64,000 bases of DNA from Tubulanus polymorphus (lineage: Eukaryota; Nemertea; Palaeonemertea; Tubulaniformes; Tubulanidae): the NCBI RefSeq assembly GCF_964204645.1, contig NW_027437443.1, positions 53,739 through 117,738 of the forward strand, given 5' to 3'. The first letter of the stretch is position 1. The number at the start of each line of letters is the position of its first letter. The notes beneath the pieces are model-generated. The model was given only the letters and a program-made list of their open reading frames with translations. It did not search any database and was not told where the DNA came from. A program made the position numbers and the translations under genes. Below are positions 21,647-33,547 of this stretch, in pieces.

Positions 21647-24600
21647 ATGGAGAGTCCCAACTTTCCAGCTCCATGGCAAAGGCTGCCCGACGTCATCCTG
21701 TTAAAGGTTTTTACATTCATGCCAATGGAAACACTGCTGAATGTGTCAGAAGTCTGCCGCTCTTGGTACCGAGTCGCCTACGACGAACTGCTGTGGAAAG
21801 ACCTGTTTTACCGAACGTTCAAAATTAGTCGCAAAATACCGCGCAGTCCCGGTAAAACGTTGTGGCGTCACGAATATCGTAGGTTGCATTTTCATATTCC
21901 CAAAGTTGAAAGCGAAGTGTTGAGTAGTCATAAAGATCAAGTTCTGCACGTTAGTTTCTCGCATAACGGAGAAATGTTCGCTTCAAGCTCAAAAGATGGA
22001 AGCATCAAGGTAAGCAAAAGAGTAGAGCTGCCTCCCTTGGTTGTGGGGAACGTTATAAAATAAATTTCAATGTTGACAGGGTCCCTAGCTCCTTGTAGCT
22101 TGTATCTTGTACAAAAAGACAATTTACCACTTAATTACCATCTAATTACCGACATTTAATCGACCAAATAACCGCTCATTTACCGCAAGGGCCAATAGTG
22201 TGTATCTTCGGACAATAATGTCACGTGATGACTCGCTGGGTGCTGGCCATTACGTTGATATTCGCAGAAAATGTTTCGGAAGGTGCCCGAAACTCCTTAT
22301 CCCAAAAACTCTGTCAATTTTGAGAAATAGACATCGTTTTTCTGTTGATTTTAACATCAATTGATATAAATGTTCAACCTTTTCCATCTCACAGGTTTGG
22401 GACGCTACTTTTCCAGCTAAATTGAAGTATAGCCATAACTTGAAAGAACTGACTTGGAAATATACTCAGTATTCACAGTTTAATAGTAGCGATACTTTAT
22501 TACTTGTATCCGGGGTTCATTTTGGTTCGTACAGCACGTCTGGTGAAATAGCTGTCTTTAGTTTATTGGGTAAGTTTAAAATCAATATTCTTCTTACCGG
22601 GAACGCTACAAAACATTAAATACCAGTAATTTCGATCTCTTTAGACCAGATTAAAATCCAGTTTAAAGACATTTCTCTTACTTTCAGATAATTTTCAGTT
22701 GCAGTGCCGTGTTTTAAACAAACCATACGATATATTTGGTACATGGTACAATAACAGTTATTTGTTATCAGGAACTTTGTATTGGTTAGGTAATCTGTCG
22801 TCGTGTTCAGCTATCTGGCTCAATAAGGTAAATCAGATCCAATAGTTGGCGGGTCCGACCACCAACCTGGAAAACTTGGAGATGAGAAAACTCTTTGATA
22901 GATTTTACTGAAAACCTGAAAAAACTCTGAGAATTTGTAAATGCTATTGACCACATGTTTCTATATCAACATGTGATTCAATGAAAAACGAATTAGGCTA
23001 ATTGTTTTACATTCTAAACCTAAAAATTTCTCTGATTCCCTCTGAAAAGTTTGTGTTATCACATGGAAAAATCAGGGGAAACTCAGGGGATTTGTAAATG
23101 GGCGGAAAGTGACTACCGTAGTTGGATCCCATTTCTTTCAGTCCAAGTGGATTTTTAGTGTCAACAACTTTCTGTAATTTTAGGCCGACCAAGCCCCGGA
23201 GTCAGAACACGAATCCGTTTATATGAGAATGTTCAAGTTTGAAAACGAGAACGGTAGTTCGATTCGAACTTTAATGGTGGCGAATTGTCTGACGCCGTCA
23301 ACGTGCTCCCTCAGCGCGTCGTCGACGACTTCTAGTCAAAACACTCGTTCAGGACACAGTCAGTCAGAACCTTTACTCAGCAGCAGCGCAACACGGGGCA
23401 CTACTTCCAAAATACACACGGTTCACAGCGAACCGCGCGCTTACAGATACCTGTGGGACGAACCCGAAAACGACGTCGATTTCGAAAGCGACGATAACGA
23501 CGAAATGACCGTCAGCGATCAAGAGAACGATATCGAAATTTGCTCTAAACGTCCTCAATCGGACAACGACATGGACGTGTATTCGGAAACGAGTGAAACG
23601 GTCTCCACCGACACGACGGCGAGCGATCTAACCGATAAATACTTGATATTCACGACCGGTACGAAGACGTACACGCCGCACCTGGTCGGGATTAAACGGC
23701 TGTTCGCGTGCGACGCGCGACATAAGATTGAAACGACGACCGGTAGTACGATAGACGCTCGCGATAATGATAATATACAAGGCGTGAATAATGTGGATTA
23801 CGACCGCGTCGATCACCTCATAGACTTACACGGTCATATAATCGGAATGTGTTTGAGTCCTTGTCATAGGTAAGTGCTATTTTATTGTAAAGTAAGAAAA
23901 AATAATTTTTTTTCAATCAGTAAATTCAAGGGGTCTACAGTAACTGGGATATGAAAGTGATGCAGACGCTTTCTCGAAATTGGAAAATTACTCTTTTAAA
24001 ACTCCTTATATTCAGGAATGACTGATTTGTAGGGACCTTGGTGATAAGTGACAATCAAAAATGCATAATTACCGCAGTATTTATCTGATGTCTAACTGCA
24101 CCACTAAGCAACCACCTCAGGTTATAGCATAGAACTCAATCAATTTATTTCTTTGAGTTCTATGGTTATAGGTACTATGGACAGGGATTGATAAAAAAAA
24201 CCTACCATCACTGACAAATTCTGCGTTATTATTTATTACGTTGAAGTATTAGCCTTAGGTCGAATTATTTCAATATGATATGATAAAGAATGTGTTTTTA
24301 TTTCCACAGATTCCTGTATGTAAACAGTCGACCGTGGCCGCGGGGTTATATTATAGTCGACCCCTACGATCCTCCTCCGATCGCGCAGGAAATCGACATA
24401 CACGTCATCGATTTAACTACGATGAAAGAAGTCGACAAAATGCATCGCTCTCATAAAGCTTACACTCCTAATGATGAATGTTTCTTCATCTTTTTGGACG
24501 TCGGCAATGAATACGTCGCGAGGTATGTATCATAACACGTAAGCTGATCCTTAATGCCTTATGATAACAGGGTTCTGGCGACTCCTTCATTTCTTAAAAA

Positions 24601-25177
24601 CTCAATTTTGAGAAATAGGCAATTAGATGCTCTATGAAATTGCTCGTTAGACTACACCTAAATCAGTTTTTGGAACCGGGATCTTGCCCAATTAGGCAGT
24701 TACTGAATAAGAAACCGCGTTTATTATTGTCAAGGATAAAGATTAGCTTATGAAGCCGAGATAAACAGAACCGATTTAGTAGATGTCAACTGTATTTGGG
24801 ATATAAGAGTGTGATGCAGACACTTCCTTGAAATATGAAATTTTCTCCTCTAAAACTCTTAGAAAAACTCATTATATCCAGGAACGACTGATCTGTAGGG
24901 ACATTGGTACCTTAATACAATCCTATTTAACGATCTTTTCAGCGGTGCCGAAGACAAACACGGCTATTTGTGGGATCGACATTACGGGGTACTTCTTCAG
25001 AAATACCCTCACGCCGACGTCGTCAATTCGGTGGCGTTTAATCCACGAGATCCGGAAATGATGATCACCGCCAGCGATGACAACACGATCAAAGTCTGGC
25101 GTTCGTTGAATCGAGAACAGGAAATAAAAGATAAGAAGTTGGGTTTGAAATGGAGGAATCTTGTCGACCGAGCTTAA
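21647..25177 (+). CDS. FBXW5: F-box and WD repeat protein 5
   Basis: Family role: substrate receptor that can work with SKP1-CUL1 and, through DDB1, with CUL4; reported vertebrate targets include TSC2, EPS8 and SAS-6. Exons: 21647-22009, 22395-22569, 22688-22827, 23184-23869, 24310-24522, 24943-25177; 1812 nt, 603 aa (human 566). The F-box is at about residues 6-50 (LPDVILLKVFTFMPMETLL, VCRSWY, DELLWKDLFYR). A first WD repeat follows (HKDQVLHVSFSHNGEMFAS, SKDGSIKVWD), then the family-specific stretch KYTQYSQFNSSDTLLLVSGV with GEIAVFSLL and NKPYDIFGTW. Exon 4 carries a long acidic, serine-rich disordered insert. The last WD repeat is VNSVAFNPRDPEMMITASDD plus NTIKVWR. The ATG at 21647 was chosen because nothing in frame upstream is an ATG. 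Confidence 0.95.
22845..23115. mobile_element. CAGGGTGGCCAC-family MITE in FBXW5 intron 3
   Basis: The interior matches the copies at 8262-8495 and 1442-1760 (ACATGTGATTCAATGAAAAA, AATTTCTCTGATTCC, GATTTGTAAATGGGC). Both ends have drifted (GGCGGGTCCGACCACC ... GCGGAAAGTGACTACC). Confidence 0.65.
23925..24045. mobile_element. Solo end of the GTCCCTAC MITE family in FBXW5 intron 4
   Basis: CTGGGATATGAAAGTGATGC through CAGGAATGACTGATTTGTAG and GGGACC matches the same terminal ~110 bp seen at 19500-19611 and 24790-24901. A small hairpin (ATAGAACTCAA / TTGAGTTCTAT) lies just beyond, at about 24121-24171. Confidence 0.6.
24569..24901. mobile_element. GTCCCTAC-end MITE in FBXW5 intron 5
   Basis: A roughly full-length copy: it opens with GGGTTCTGGCGACTCCTTCA and AATTTTGAGAAATAGGCAAT and closes with GACTGATCTGTAGGGAC. 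The middle (CCAATTAGGCAGTTACTGAA) is the reverse complement of the DCAF17 copy at 13873-14205. Confidence 0.65.
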
Positions 25178-27990
25178 ATCCGCTATACTTAAATTGATTT
25201 TTCGACTTCCCTTTTGTATACGGAACTTTTTTCTGTAAATAACATTAATTCCATGTTTTGTTGCAATTGTTGGCATGAATATCAACGTAATGGCCAGCAT
25301 TGATAAATTCTACCAGCTTTCTGTATTATATATGCATTCATATCCCCGTTTTGTTAATGTTCATCCTATTTGTGTAAAATTTTGTTTCCTTTAAACCTGG
25401 TTAACCCTTTAAGTGCTGACCAATTTATTTGTACAGGCACTGAAAGGGTTAATGAACAGCATTGAAATAAACCTGATCGGGGATAATTGCAGATTTTTTT
25501 CAAACTTTGATTAGTTTTAGACGGACATATAGTTATGTACAATATAATTGAGTATTTATGTTATTATACATTTTATGCAGCTGTTGATTGAGAAGTTGTT
25601 TTAGATGTTATAAAGAAGCATAACCAGAGTTAATAGATATGTATATGATGGACTCTGCGTGCTCAGATCAAATCTAATTTAAGCATTATCGGAAGAGTTG
25701 GTTGGGGACATGTATATACTAACCTGGTACTTTATTTCATATGTACGGGGTCAGAAAGATATTTTGATAAATTTTCTTCCAAGATGATATGGTATCGGAG
25801 TTGGTTTGATTTAATAACACAAGAAACTGCATATACACAGGTTAGAAAAGTATCAATGTAACGAAAATTCTCTATATACTACTTCACACACATGTGTAGG
25901 GTCGGAAAGATATTTTAACAGATTTTCTACCAGGTTGAATTGTATCAGAGTTCGTAGATTTGGTTAGTTGATTGCGGAGATTTGACGCGGAGATACATAG
26001 ATAGCCTACTACTTTAAAGTTATCTATAAACAAACCACTGTTGATTGAAAGATGATAATGCATTCTACTAGTGGTTCGGTCGGTTATAGTTCAAATGTTT
26101 CTATTCACAGATAACTCTCAGGCTTATATAATGAAATGCACTTTTTCATATAGTTGAGGCTGTATAGTGAAGCTTGTCTGCTCTCACTTATTTATTCTAA
26201 GTACATGTTTTTTTCGACATTGTAAATGTAAAAGACGTTGTGATATAAACTACATGTATTTTATATGTTAGTTGTAAAAACTGTTTTTTCGTCTCAATGC
26301 GGTGACCAAACAACTGAGATTTTATTGAGCGATCAGATTCGTTTTTAGTTTTAATTTAGTTTTACTCTGTGTGCGTGGCAATGTGCTAATCTAAGCTAAG
26401 CATAGAATCTTGTATTATCTTTAAAGCCCATGGCAAGGATATGTTTTTCCTCGTGAAAAACGTTTTCAGTCTGTTTGTTATGTGGTGTGTGTTGAAGTCA
26501 AAACAGACAACAACGAACAGAAAAACGTTTTTCGAGAAAAAAGCGCCTGCCTTTTTTTCACCCCGAAAACATTTTTTGTCCTGCGTGCGTTGGATGTTGT
26601 GTTTTGCAAAACAACCACAACTGAAAAACAAATCGACGAGCACCGCTGCATCACATGACATGACACAAAAAATTGAATTGAATAACTTCAGTGTATTCTA
26701 CCCTTTTCTATGTGTTTTTGTTATAAATGCCATGAACCTTTTACCATCTGCGGGTAAAACTGTACTCAAAACGTATTGTGAAGAATATGTTTTCTATTTT
26801 GATGAAACAAACATTTTGCCGTGTGGGCTTAACACAGTGAAAGCATCGAGACGACGTAGTTAACTGTTGCAAGCATTTCATAAGTCTTCAGATTTATAAT
26901 AATGGTGCTGTTGTTTAATGTTAATATGTATATATGTCATACGTTAGCGCGAGTCTAAATATAAATTTATGCTTTGATGTATTTAGAAGAGAATGATTGT
27001 TTCTGATTATAAAGGACTCGAGAAGAATAAAAGTGACCGAGTTAGTGAAATATCTTTCATATTCATAGCAAGCAATTTATCTTGGCAGCATTAGCATATC
27101 TTTCGTGATGAAATAAAATCGCGTTGAATTCTAGAAACTGTAGTCATCATCTAAATTCTTTTGAAGGAATCCGAAATAAATACCGTATTCGATACCCCGT
27201 CAAGGCTGGTTTATTGTTACCGCAGGAGTCTTAGAAGGTAGCAGCATCATTGTAGGTCCATAGCCAGCCATATCTTTGGTCCTGGGAGAAGCTGTGCGGA
27301 CAGTTTTGAAAATGAGATGCAAAGAGAAGTAATTTCACAACTCGCACATTTCAATGAGTGGGTTTTAACCCCTAAATACAGGCCTGCATTGCACTTTCAC
27401 TGTCTGCAGGGAAGAAAATCAGTGTTTAATAAGGTGATTGCTCTCTTGTAGAGGGGCAAGTCCACAATTTTTTGCGAGATAACAAAAACATTTATGTCTA
27501 ATTATTTATATTGAATTTATTTACATAATAATGATGAATACATACAATGTACACACACGCACGTCACACAATGTACAATAAAATATTTAACATTGTTCAT
27601 TTTAATGTCGACGAATTCCACAAAATTGAAGGAATGGGATTTTCTTGACAACATCCGAAATATTGGACCATTTCCATATAATTTTCATGAAACTAACTTA
27701 CAATAAATGTTTATAACCGGTACATATTGATATATTAATAGTCCACATCCTTTTGATTACAGGGCAACTTTAAACCGATACATATTTTATCTTCATTTAA
27801 AATGTCGAGTACGAATTTATGTCGAACTTTATTTTATCGCGCTACTACACGAAGATTGATTCAATTCATTCAACGCAAAAATGATGGACAGCAATGATGG
27901 AATTAGTTGAAGAGTTGTCCACACGACATCCCAGTTGACTAGCAGTTGTAAAGATAATGCTTCGCTATACAGTCAGTAGTACACGGAGTC
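25178..27990. other. Convergent spacer FBXW5-AP3M1
   Basis: AT-rich 3' sequence with no recognisable gene. It contains a 52-bp TTAA-flanked element (25401-25452). An imperfect direct duplication near 25745-25965 repeats GGTC-GAAAGATATTTT twice, about 145 bp apart. At about 26443-26547 there is a foldback (TCGTGAAAAACGTTTT against AAAACGTTTTTCGA) that creates overlapping open frames on both strands around 26386-26863. I regard those frames as by-products of the repeat. Confidence 0.55.
25401..25452. mobile_element. Tiny piggyBac-like element with TTAA ends
   Basis: TTAACCCTTTAAGTGCTG at the left and CAGGCACTGAAAGGGTTAA at the right form inverted repeats bounded by TTAA on both sides, the hallmark target of piggyBac transposition. 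The remaining centre is about 15 bp. A longer relative with the same left end (TTAACCCTTTCAGTGC) lies at 34822-35017. Confidence 0.7.
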
Positions 27991-30900
27991 TCACGTTCTT
28001 ACTTGAAATTTCCCGGCTTTCGTTACGTATTTTACGCCCTTAAATGGTTTGTACTTCTGCAAGAAAAGCAAATTGAACTGAGAATTGAACTGGCTACTGA
28101 AATGTGGCCCAGAAAGACGAGTATAGCAGAATTTTAGAACTTACTTCTCCGTACATGTCTAATCTATTGACCTTGATTCCGGATACTGCTAACTGAGCTA
28201 TCTGAAATCGCACCTGAAATTAAGGATAAAACATTTAAAAGACATCATTCAATTATCAGGAACCCATCAACAAGCAAGACTACGAAAAATAGAATTTTGT
28301 CCTACCGTTATTGCTGGATTTGATTCTGGCACTGGACATCCGCTTTGAAGACTTATCTATAACCAAAAGAATAAGTAATAATTTCAAACAAAATTCAACT
28401 ATCAGGGTGGCTTCTCTATTTGACTCGCTTTACCCCCCGACTATTCCCTGACTTGTTTTTCCTGACTTGATCTGCCAACAATCCAATCAATTAACACAGG
28501 CAAACGTGTAAGACATAGACGGAAACTGTTTGATTTTACCTGCGATCTTACTATCTCGCTGAACTTTCCCTGATTTTTAGCTTTTCTGCAAAATTCCCTG
28601 ATTTTCAGGTGAAGTAGCCACTCTGAATCATTGCATTCAATAACCATCATTCAGAGGCCTGTCTCAAAATACTTACACTTCCGCGAATACTCGGTAGTTT
28701 GGAGACTTCGATTTTGCCGACGTCCCACGTCATGATTTTTGAAACGGGATCGAATGAGTATTTTCCTTGCGTAGGCGTTAACGTGACGTTCAATACTGGT
28801 TTCGGAAATGGAATCTCTATTACAACTTTCTCAACCTGACGGAAAAAACCGAAAAGAATTTTACCGACCTACTATATACCATGCACAGTTCTTGTTTCTC
28901 ATTTCTGGTGAGCTTAGAAGTTGACCTGGCCGGCCATCTATATATATATATATATATATATACCCTGTACACAACTTTTTTTAAATCATGATCAAGGTAA
29001 CCATAACAGACCCGGTTGTTATATATAGAAATGAACTGATTACAAATTTCATCGCAGTTTACAAAATGACCCCACTGATTAGGAGAAACAAGATATCATT
29101 ATTTTTAGTTCTTTTACATAAGTTTTTGCCTTTTTTCATTTTACCGCTCAACTGCCCCGACTTTCGACTCACCGTTTTTCCCATCGTTTGTTTTGGTCCG
29201 ACAGTAATATCTAATCGGCCGCCGCTGCCTTCGCGGAACTGTATCGTATGACGTAAGTAAACAGGAATTGCCACTAAACTAAAATAGCAGAAGAACATCG
29301 AACGTCGCTTTTACAAAATGGATAAATATAAACCATCATCGATTGACTGGATCATATTTCGGCACTTACTTCTGCGCTCCTATATGATACGAGATCAGCC
29401 TGAAATTACCATCAGGAGGAACAAATGACAAAATCTTTTCATTCTGTAAAAATCGACAGAAATCAAAACATATTATAACTCAACAGATGCTCAAAAATGA
29501 TTATTTACAAGTATACGCCAACAAAATCGTCCGAACTGTCAATCACGTTTTATTCGTACCTCCCATCTTTTGAATCGCACGCACGGATGAAAACTAACGT
29601 CGTCGAGAAGCCGCGGATTCATAAACGAAAGCGTCAAATCGGGCATTCCGGTCAATTTGATCAGACAATCAATCTACAAACATAGTAATGTAACGACAAT
29701 ATTCACTTCGAGTTACGGTTAATTTGGTTTGTGAAGTTCTCGGTTTCGATACTGACATAGCCTTGAATTTCGGCGCAAACGGTCGATCCCGATTTGTCGA
29801 TGATGGCATCGATTTCTTCGATGACGTCGAAATACGCCTCGTTATTCGTATATTTGACTCCCGTTCGTCTCCACGGTACGTTAGACAATTGACCAGTGGG
29901 CAACGTAGCGCTGACGCTGAATCAGAGAAAATAGCATAAACACATCTACAAAACTGAAACTATCGACAAAGAAAATATCATGTCATTTCTGAAGTAAAAC
30001 ATCAGGTACATTTGCCAGAATAAACCGATTAGGTTTTGGTTTAGTTAGTTTAGAAGTTACTGAAACCTGTTTATGCATGGTAATAACATATGCAACGATT
30101 TTGATTTTTGGTTGAGATGGCAGATGTAATCTCTCTATGTTTGAACCTGTCGCTATCTTGAGTCAGTTCACCGGGTACTTCATTCGGGAAACCAATTTGC
30201 TCTGAACAAATGCACCTCTTGATACAATCAAACTTGGTTAAGTCATTAATATACCAAGAGATTAAAAAAATCCGCAGAGTTTCTGTCAAATTCACTTTTC
30301 AAGAGAAATTATTCTTTGATTTCACAAAATCATGCATGAAATTTGTCAAATTGATAGTTCACAAAAAAGCTATTATCCCCCTAATAAAATCACTTTTAAG
30401 CCATCTCTATTCTCTTCATACCAATTTTGTACATCAAGATCAATTCAATAAGTGTTAAATACAAGTCATAATGATGGTTGCAACGAGTTTGACTGAATAA
30501 TATTTCTCTTTCTTCGCGTACTTATTTGATTTTCCAGTGACAGTGCTAGCGATTTGTCGCAGTAAATTCGGTGGTTTGATCAGTTCTTTGAGAATGTTCG
30601 ATTCGGTCGCCAACGGGAAACCGTTGTCCAACATCTCGTCCAAGATTTCGTAGACGATGACGTAGTTTTCTTTGATCACCGATTCGGTCGCTTCTTCGAA
30701 ATAGTCTTCCAAAATATCCATAACTCGATGTAGAAACTCGATGACGAACAACGGAGGAACTGAAAATTCATATAATAATATTGTATGTGTATGTTAGACA
30801 TTGCATTACTTCTCTCTCTCTCCTTTTATAATTTTTCTTTTATTGCACATCTTTTTGTGTTTTGTCTGTTTGTTGTTATTGTTGTTTTCCTTCATTCACA

Positions 30901-33547
30901 ATCTTATACTTTGGATTCATGCTGAATAAATTGAAATTGAAATTATAGAAGATCTACTCTGACAATTCTGCGAAAGATCAGAAATGTTCACAACGCAGCG
31001 AGTCCCTACAGATCAGTCATTCCTGGATATATGTGGAGTTTTCAAGGAGTTTTAAAGAAGTAAATTTCAAATTTTGAGGAAGTGTATGCATCACTTTTAT
31101 ATATCCCAATTACAGTACACTCCTCCTAAATCAGTACTGTTTATTTCGGTAAACTGTAAATTTGATGGTTTCGTAAGCAAACTTTACACTACTAAACTTT
31201 ATTTCTAATTTGGTTACCATCTAATTAGGTGAAAAAAAAATCCTGGTCCAAACTGTAGTCTACTGTACAATTACAAACTAGACAAGAATTTCTAATTGCC
31301 TATTTCTAGAAATTGAGGAGTTTTTGGCATTTTTCTCAAATCAAAGGAGTTTCAAGAACCTTTGAAACCGTTTTCCATTTAGAAGGAGTTTTTAGGAATC
31401 AAGGAGTCGTAGGGACCCTGACATCGTAGCCTGACAGCTGAAAGCGATGCAGATTGCTCCAGTTGGATAGGCCTACAGTTCAGCATCAAGTTATCTATAC
31501 TTGAACAGTGTTTTTACGTATTTTACCTTCTGTTGTGACGACGGCCACTACAAACATGTGGTTCCTGTGGATATTGATCAAATAATGATGTGGAGTAGCA
31601 ATCACTGGTGGAACATCATCATTGCAAGCAGCCTATAATCAAAATATTTAACAGAAACTTTAAAACAACTACTGCGAACTCAGTTTCACAAATCAGAGTA
31701 AGATTAATCTCATTAAGACACAACAGGGGAACGAGGCCGGCTGCACCATCTAAAAACAGAACCATCACCAAACTAATAAAAAACAATACAACCCTTCAAA
31801 GATAGTAATAAATTGTTGCGTGGGAGTTTTAAGGGAGGTAGAAGTACTTTTGGTTACATGGATGAAGGAATAATGATTTTCAGATATTAAAAATGTCATG
31901 ATAGGTCCATGTGGATTAATCATCAAAATGTTGTAAGCCAAAATATCGTAGTTCAAAAACAGCTGACAAAGTCGGGTCTGCCAATTGAAATAAAGATAAT
32001 CCGGATGGTTGGGTTCACCAGAATCATAGAGCATTATAGAGCACAGTGGATCCAACCACTTCCAGGGTTGGGTGAATTAAGCCGAGCGTTCAAATTGTAA
32101 CTACCTCGATTCCTCCCTTTTAAAATTGACCGGCATTAAACATAATACAGGAATTAGCTCAAAATTAAATCAAATACCGAAATAGTCTTTTATTTTTCAT
32201 GTAGGCCTTCTTTTATTTCAGTCAGAGTAAGCTATGTTAATGTAAGCTATAGGCGCTATATACCTTATTCTGTGCCTCAAAAAAGTAATCACATATTGAT
32301 CGATGTATGACACTCTTCCAATGCTTCTCAAGGAAAACATCCCTGAAAAAAACAGCACATTCTTTTTCATTATCGGCTTAAAATGAGGCAATAAGTTACG
32401 TCATCACTGCAGCGGTTTCAACATTTTCACAGACCACAGGGGCTTGTATTTGGTGAATTAACAGATTATTATTTATACATAAACCAAAAACTCCAATGCA
32501 AGATAACCAGGAAGAAAAATTCAAGTCCATCAACAAACTCCTGTGATTCACCAGGTCCAGGGTAGGGCTAGTTAGTTACCTAATCGTTGGTGGTAAGCTT
32601 TTTATAATCGGATGGGCTTATACCAACGTTAGGGATGACAAGGACCAAAACACGGTTGAAAAAAGTAACACTTCAAAAATATACTTTCTATCCACTTCAG
32701 TCCACAATAAATGGCTTAATTCACAAACTAACACAGGTACCTTTCGAAATAATCCAATTCTATGTATGTTTCGAGTGATTAATCAACATTATATTGAGAA
32801 ATTAATTAATTTCCTTACAAATTTCGCCATTGGCCGCCATTTCTCTGTATTGCACATGTGGCATGATAAGACAAGGGGACCTACAAGGATTTAGATAAAA
32901 CTTTCAAGACGAAACGACAATTTTTACTTTTGATGGTTTTCCAACCTATATTTCAAATCTTCGTGTTTTCCATTATAAATAATGAAATAATAAATTCTGG
33001 TAAAAGAAAAATGTGAATAAGTGTTGATTTCTTAATATTTTTCAATTTCGTCGTTTCGCTTCGTTAGTTTGTGCTGTAGTCCTGGCCTCAGTCCACAGGT
33101 GCCAGCACCTCCAGTAATTTTCAAAATGGCAGCTGTTGACTCTACGGAAATTTACTCTCACTTTACGGCCGATTTGCACATGGATTAAGATCGTCAGGTG
33201 AGGTGTTATAGGTATCAGACAAACTACGAATCTGTTGTGTGTCGATTATAACAAAAATTTGACGGATATCTTAAGAGACAATGAAATGCCAGGCAAATTA
33301 CTCGTCAGTCAAATTGGCTGACGAAGATTTCATACAAAAATGACCTTCCCATTCCTGACTGTGGTTTGTGAAAATATCCGATCGTGAAACTAAACCACAG
33401 ACAGGTTACTGACTAGGGTAGGGCCAGGGGCCCAAACTTCAAAAATAGGCCGAGCTCCTCCGACCGAATTTCATTAAATTAGTACCAATAATCTAATGAT
33501 TCGGTTACTTACCCAGAATTATTGATAAGAAATAAACTGTGAATCAT
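27991..33547 (-). CDS. AP3M1: AP-3 complex subunit mu (mu3A-like)
   Basis: Medium chain of the AP-3 adaptor, which sorts cargo with tyrosine or dileucine signals from endosomes to lysosome-related organelles. Twelve exons on the minus strand: 33547-33513, 32342-32264, 31632-31527, 30759-30522, 29916-29757, 29673-29560, 29443-29370, 29278-29173, 28835-28677, 28356-28306, 28213-28145, 28056-27991. They total 1257 nt, 418 aa, the same length as human AP3M1. The first exon codes MIHSLFLINNSG, then DVFLEKHWKSVIHRSICDYF (longin-like N-domain). The mu-homology domain starts after TLPTGQLSNVPWRR with VKYTNNEAYFDVIEEIDAII, and includes MPDLTLSFMNPRLLDDVSFH, LTPTQGKYSFDPV, VGKI and the C-terminal KPFKGVKYVTKAGKFQVRT. 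Introns carry several mobile elements. Confidence 0.97.
28403..28625. mobile_element. CAGGGTGGCCAC-family MITE in an AP3M1 intron
   Basis: Starts CAGGGTGGCTTCTC, ends AAGTAGCCACTCTG. The interior CAATCCAATCAATTAACACA and TGTTTGATTTTACC matches the copy at 11222-11506. Confidence 0.75.
28938..29098. repeat. (TA)n microsatellite followed by a partial MITE
   Basis: An uninterrupted TA run of about 25 bp lies at 28938-28962. About 25 bp downstream begins a partial reverse copy of the element at 19267-19458 (GTAACCATAACAGACCCGG ... AGGAGAAACAAGATATC), within the AP3M1 intron 28836-29172. Confidence 0.65.
30800..30945 (+). mobile_element. LINE/SINE 3' tail remnant in an AP3M1 intron
   Basis: A T-rich stretch ends GAATAAATTGAAATTGAAAT, the kind of short tandem tail seen at 3' ends of CR1/L2-type retroposons. 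No coding or Pol III promoter part is left. Similar tails occur in MRPS2's intron (TTGAATTGAATTG near 40963-40975) and at 52160-52180 (AAGTTCAAGTTCAAAT). Confidence 0.4.
31002..31415. mobile_element. GTCCCTAC-end MITE, longest copy, AP3M1 intron
   Basis: Starts GTCCCTACAGATCAGTCATT and ends AGGAATCAAGGAGTCGTAG plus GGAC, 414 bp. The outermost GTCCCTAC/GTAGGGAC pair is a perfect inversion. Shares its interior with the copies at 13873-14205 and 24569-24901. Confidence 0.75.
32569..33415. mobile_element. MITE split by a ~730-bp insertion, AP3M1 intron 1
   Basis: Left half (CTAGTTAGTTACCTAATCG to GGGCTTATACCAAC, 32569-32627) and right half (TGTGGTTTGTGAAAATATCC to GTTACTGACTA, about 33359-33415) together equal the reverse of the intact element at 20462-20575. 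The intervening DNA (about 32628-33357) starts AGGGATGACAAGGAC and ends GACCTTCCCATTCCTG, which looks like a weak inverted pair, so it is probably a second element. It is AT-rich and has no convincing gene. Confidence 0.65.

Noticed and set aside
26386-26863. Overlapping open frames on both strands (up to 140 aa)
   Set aside because: They come from a foldback of AAAACG/CGTTTT runs; low complexity and no splice or family support.
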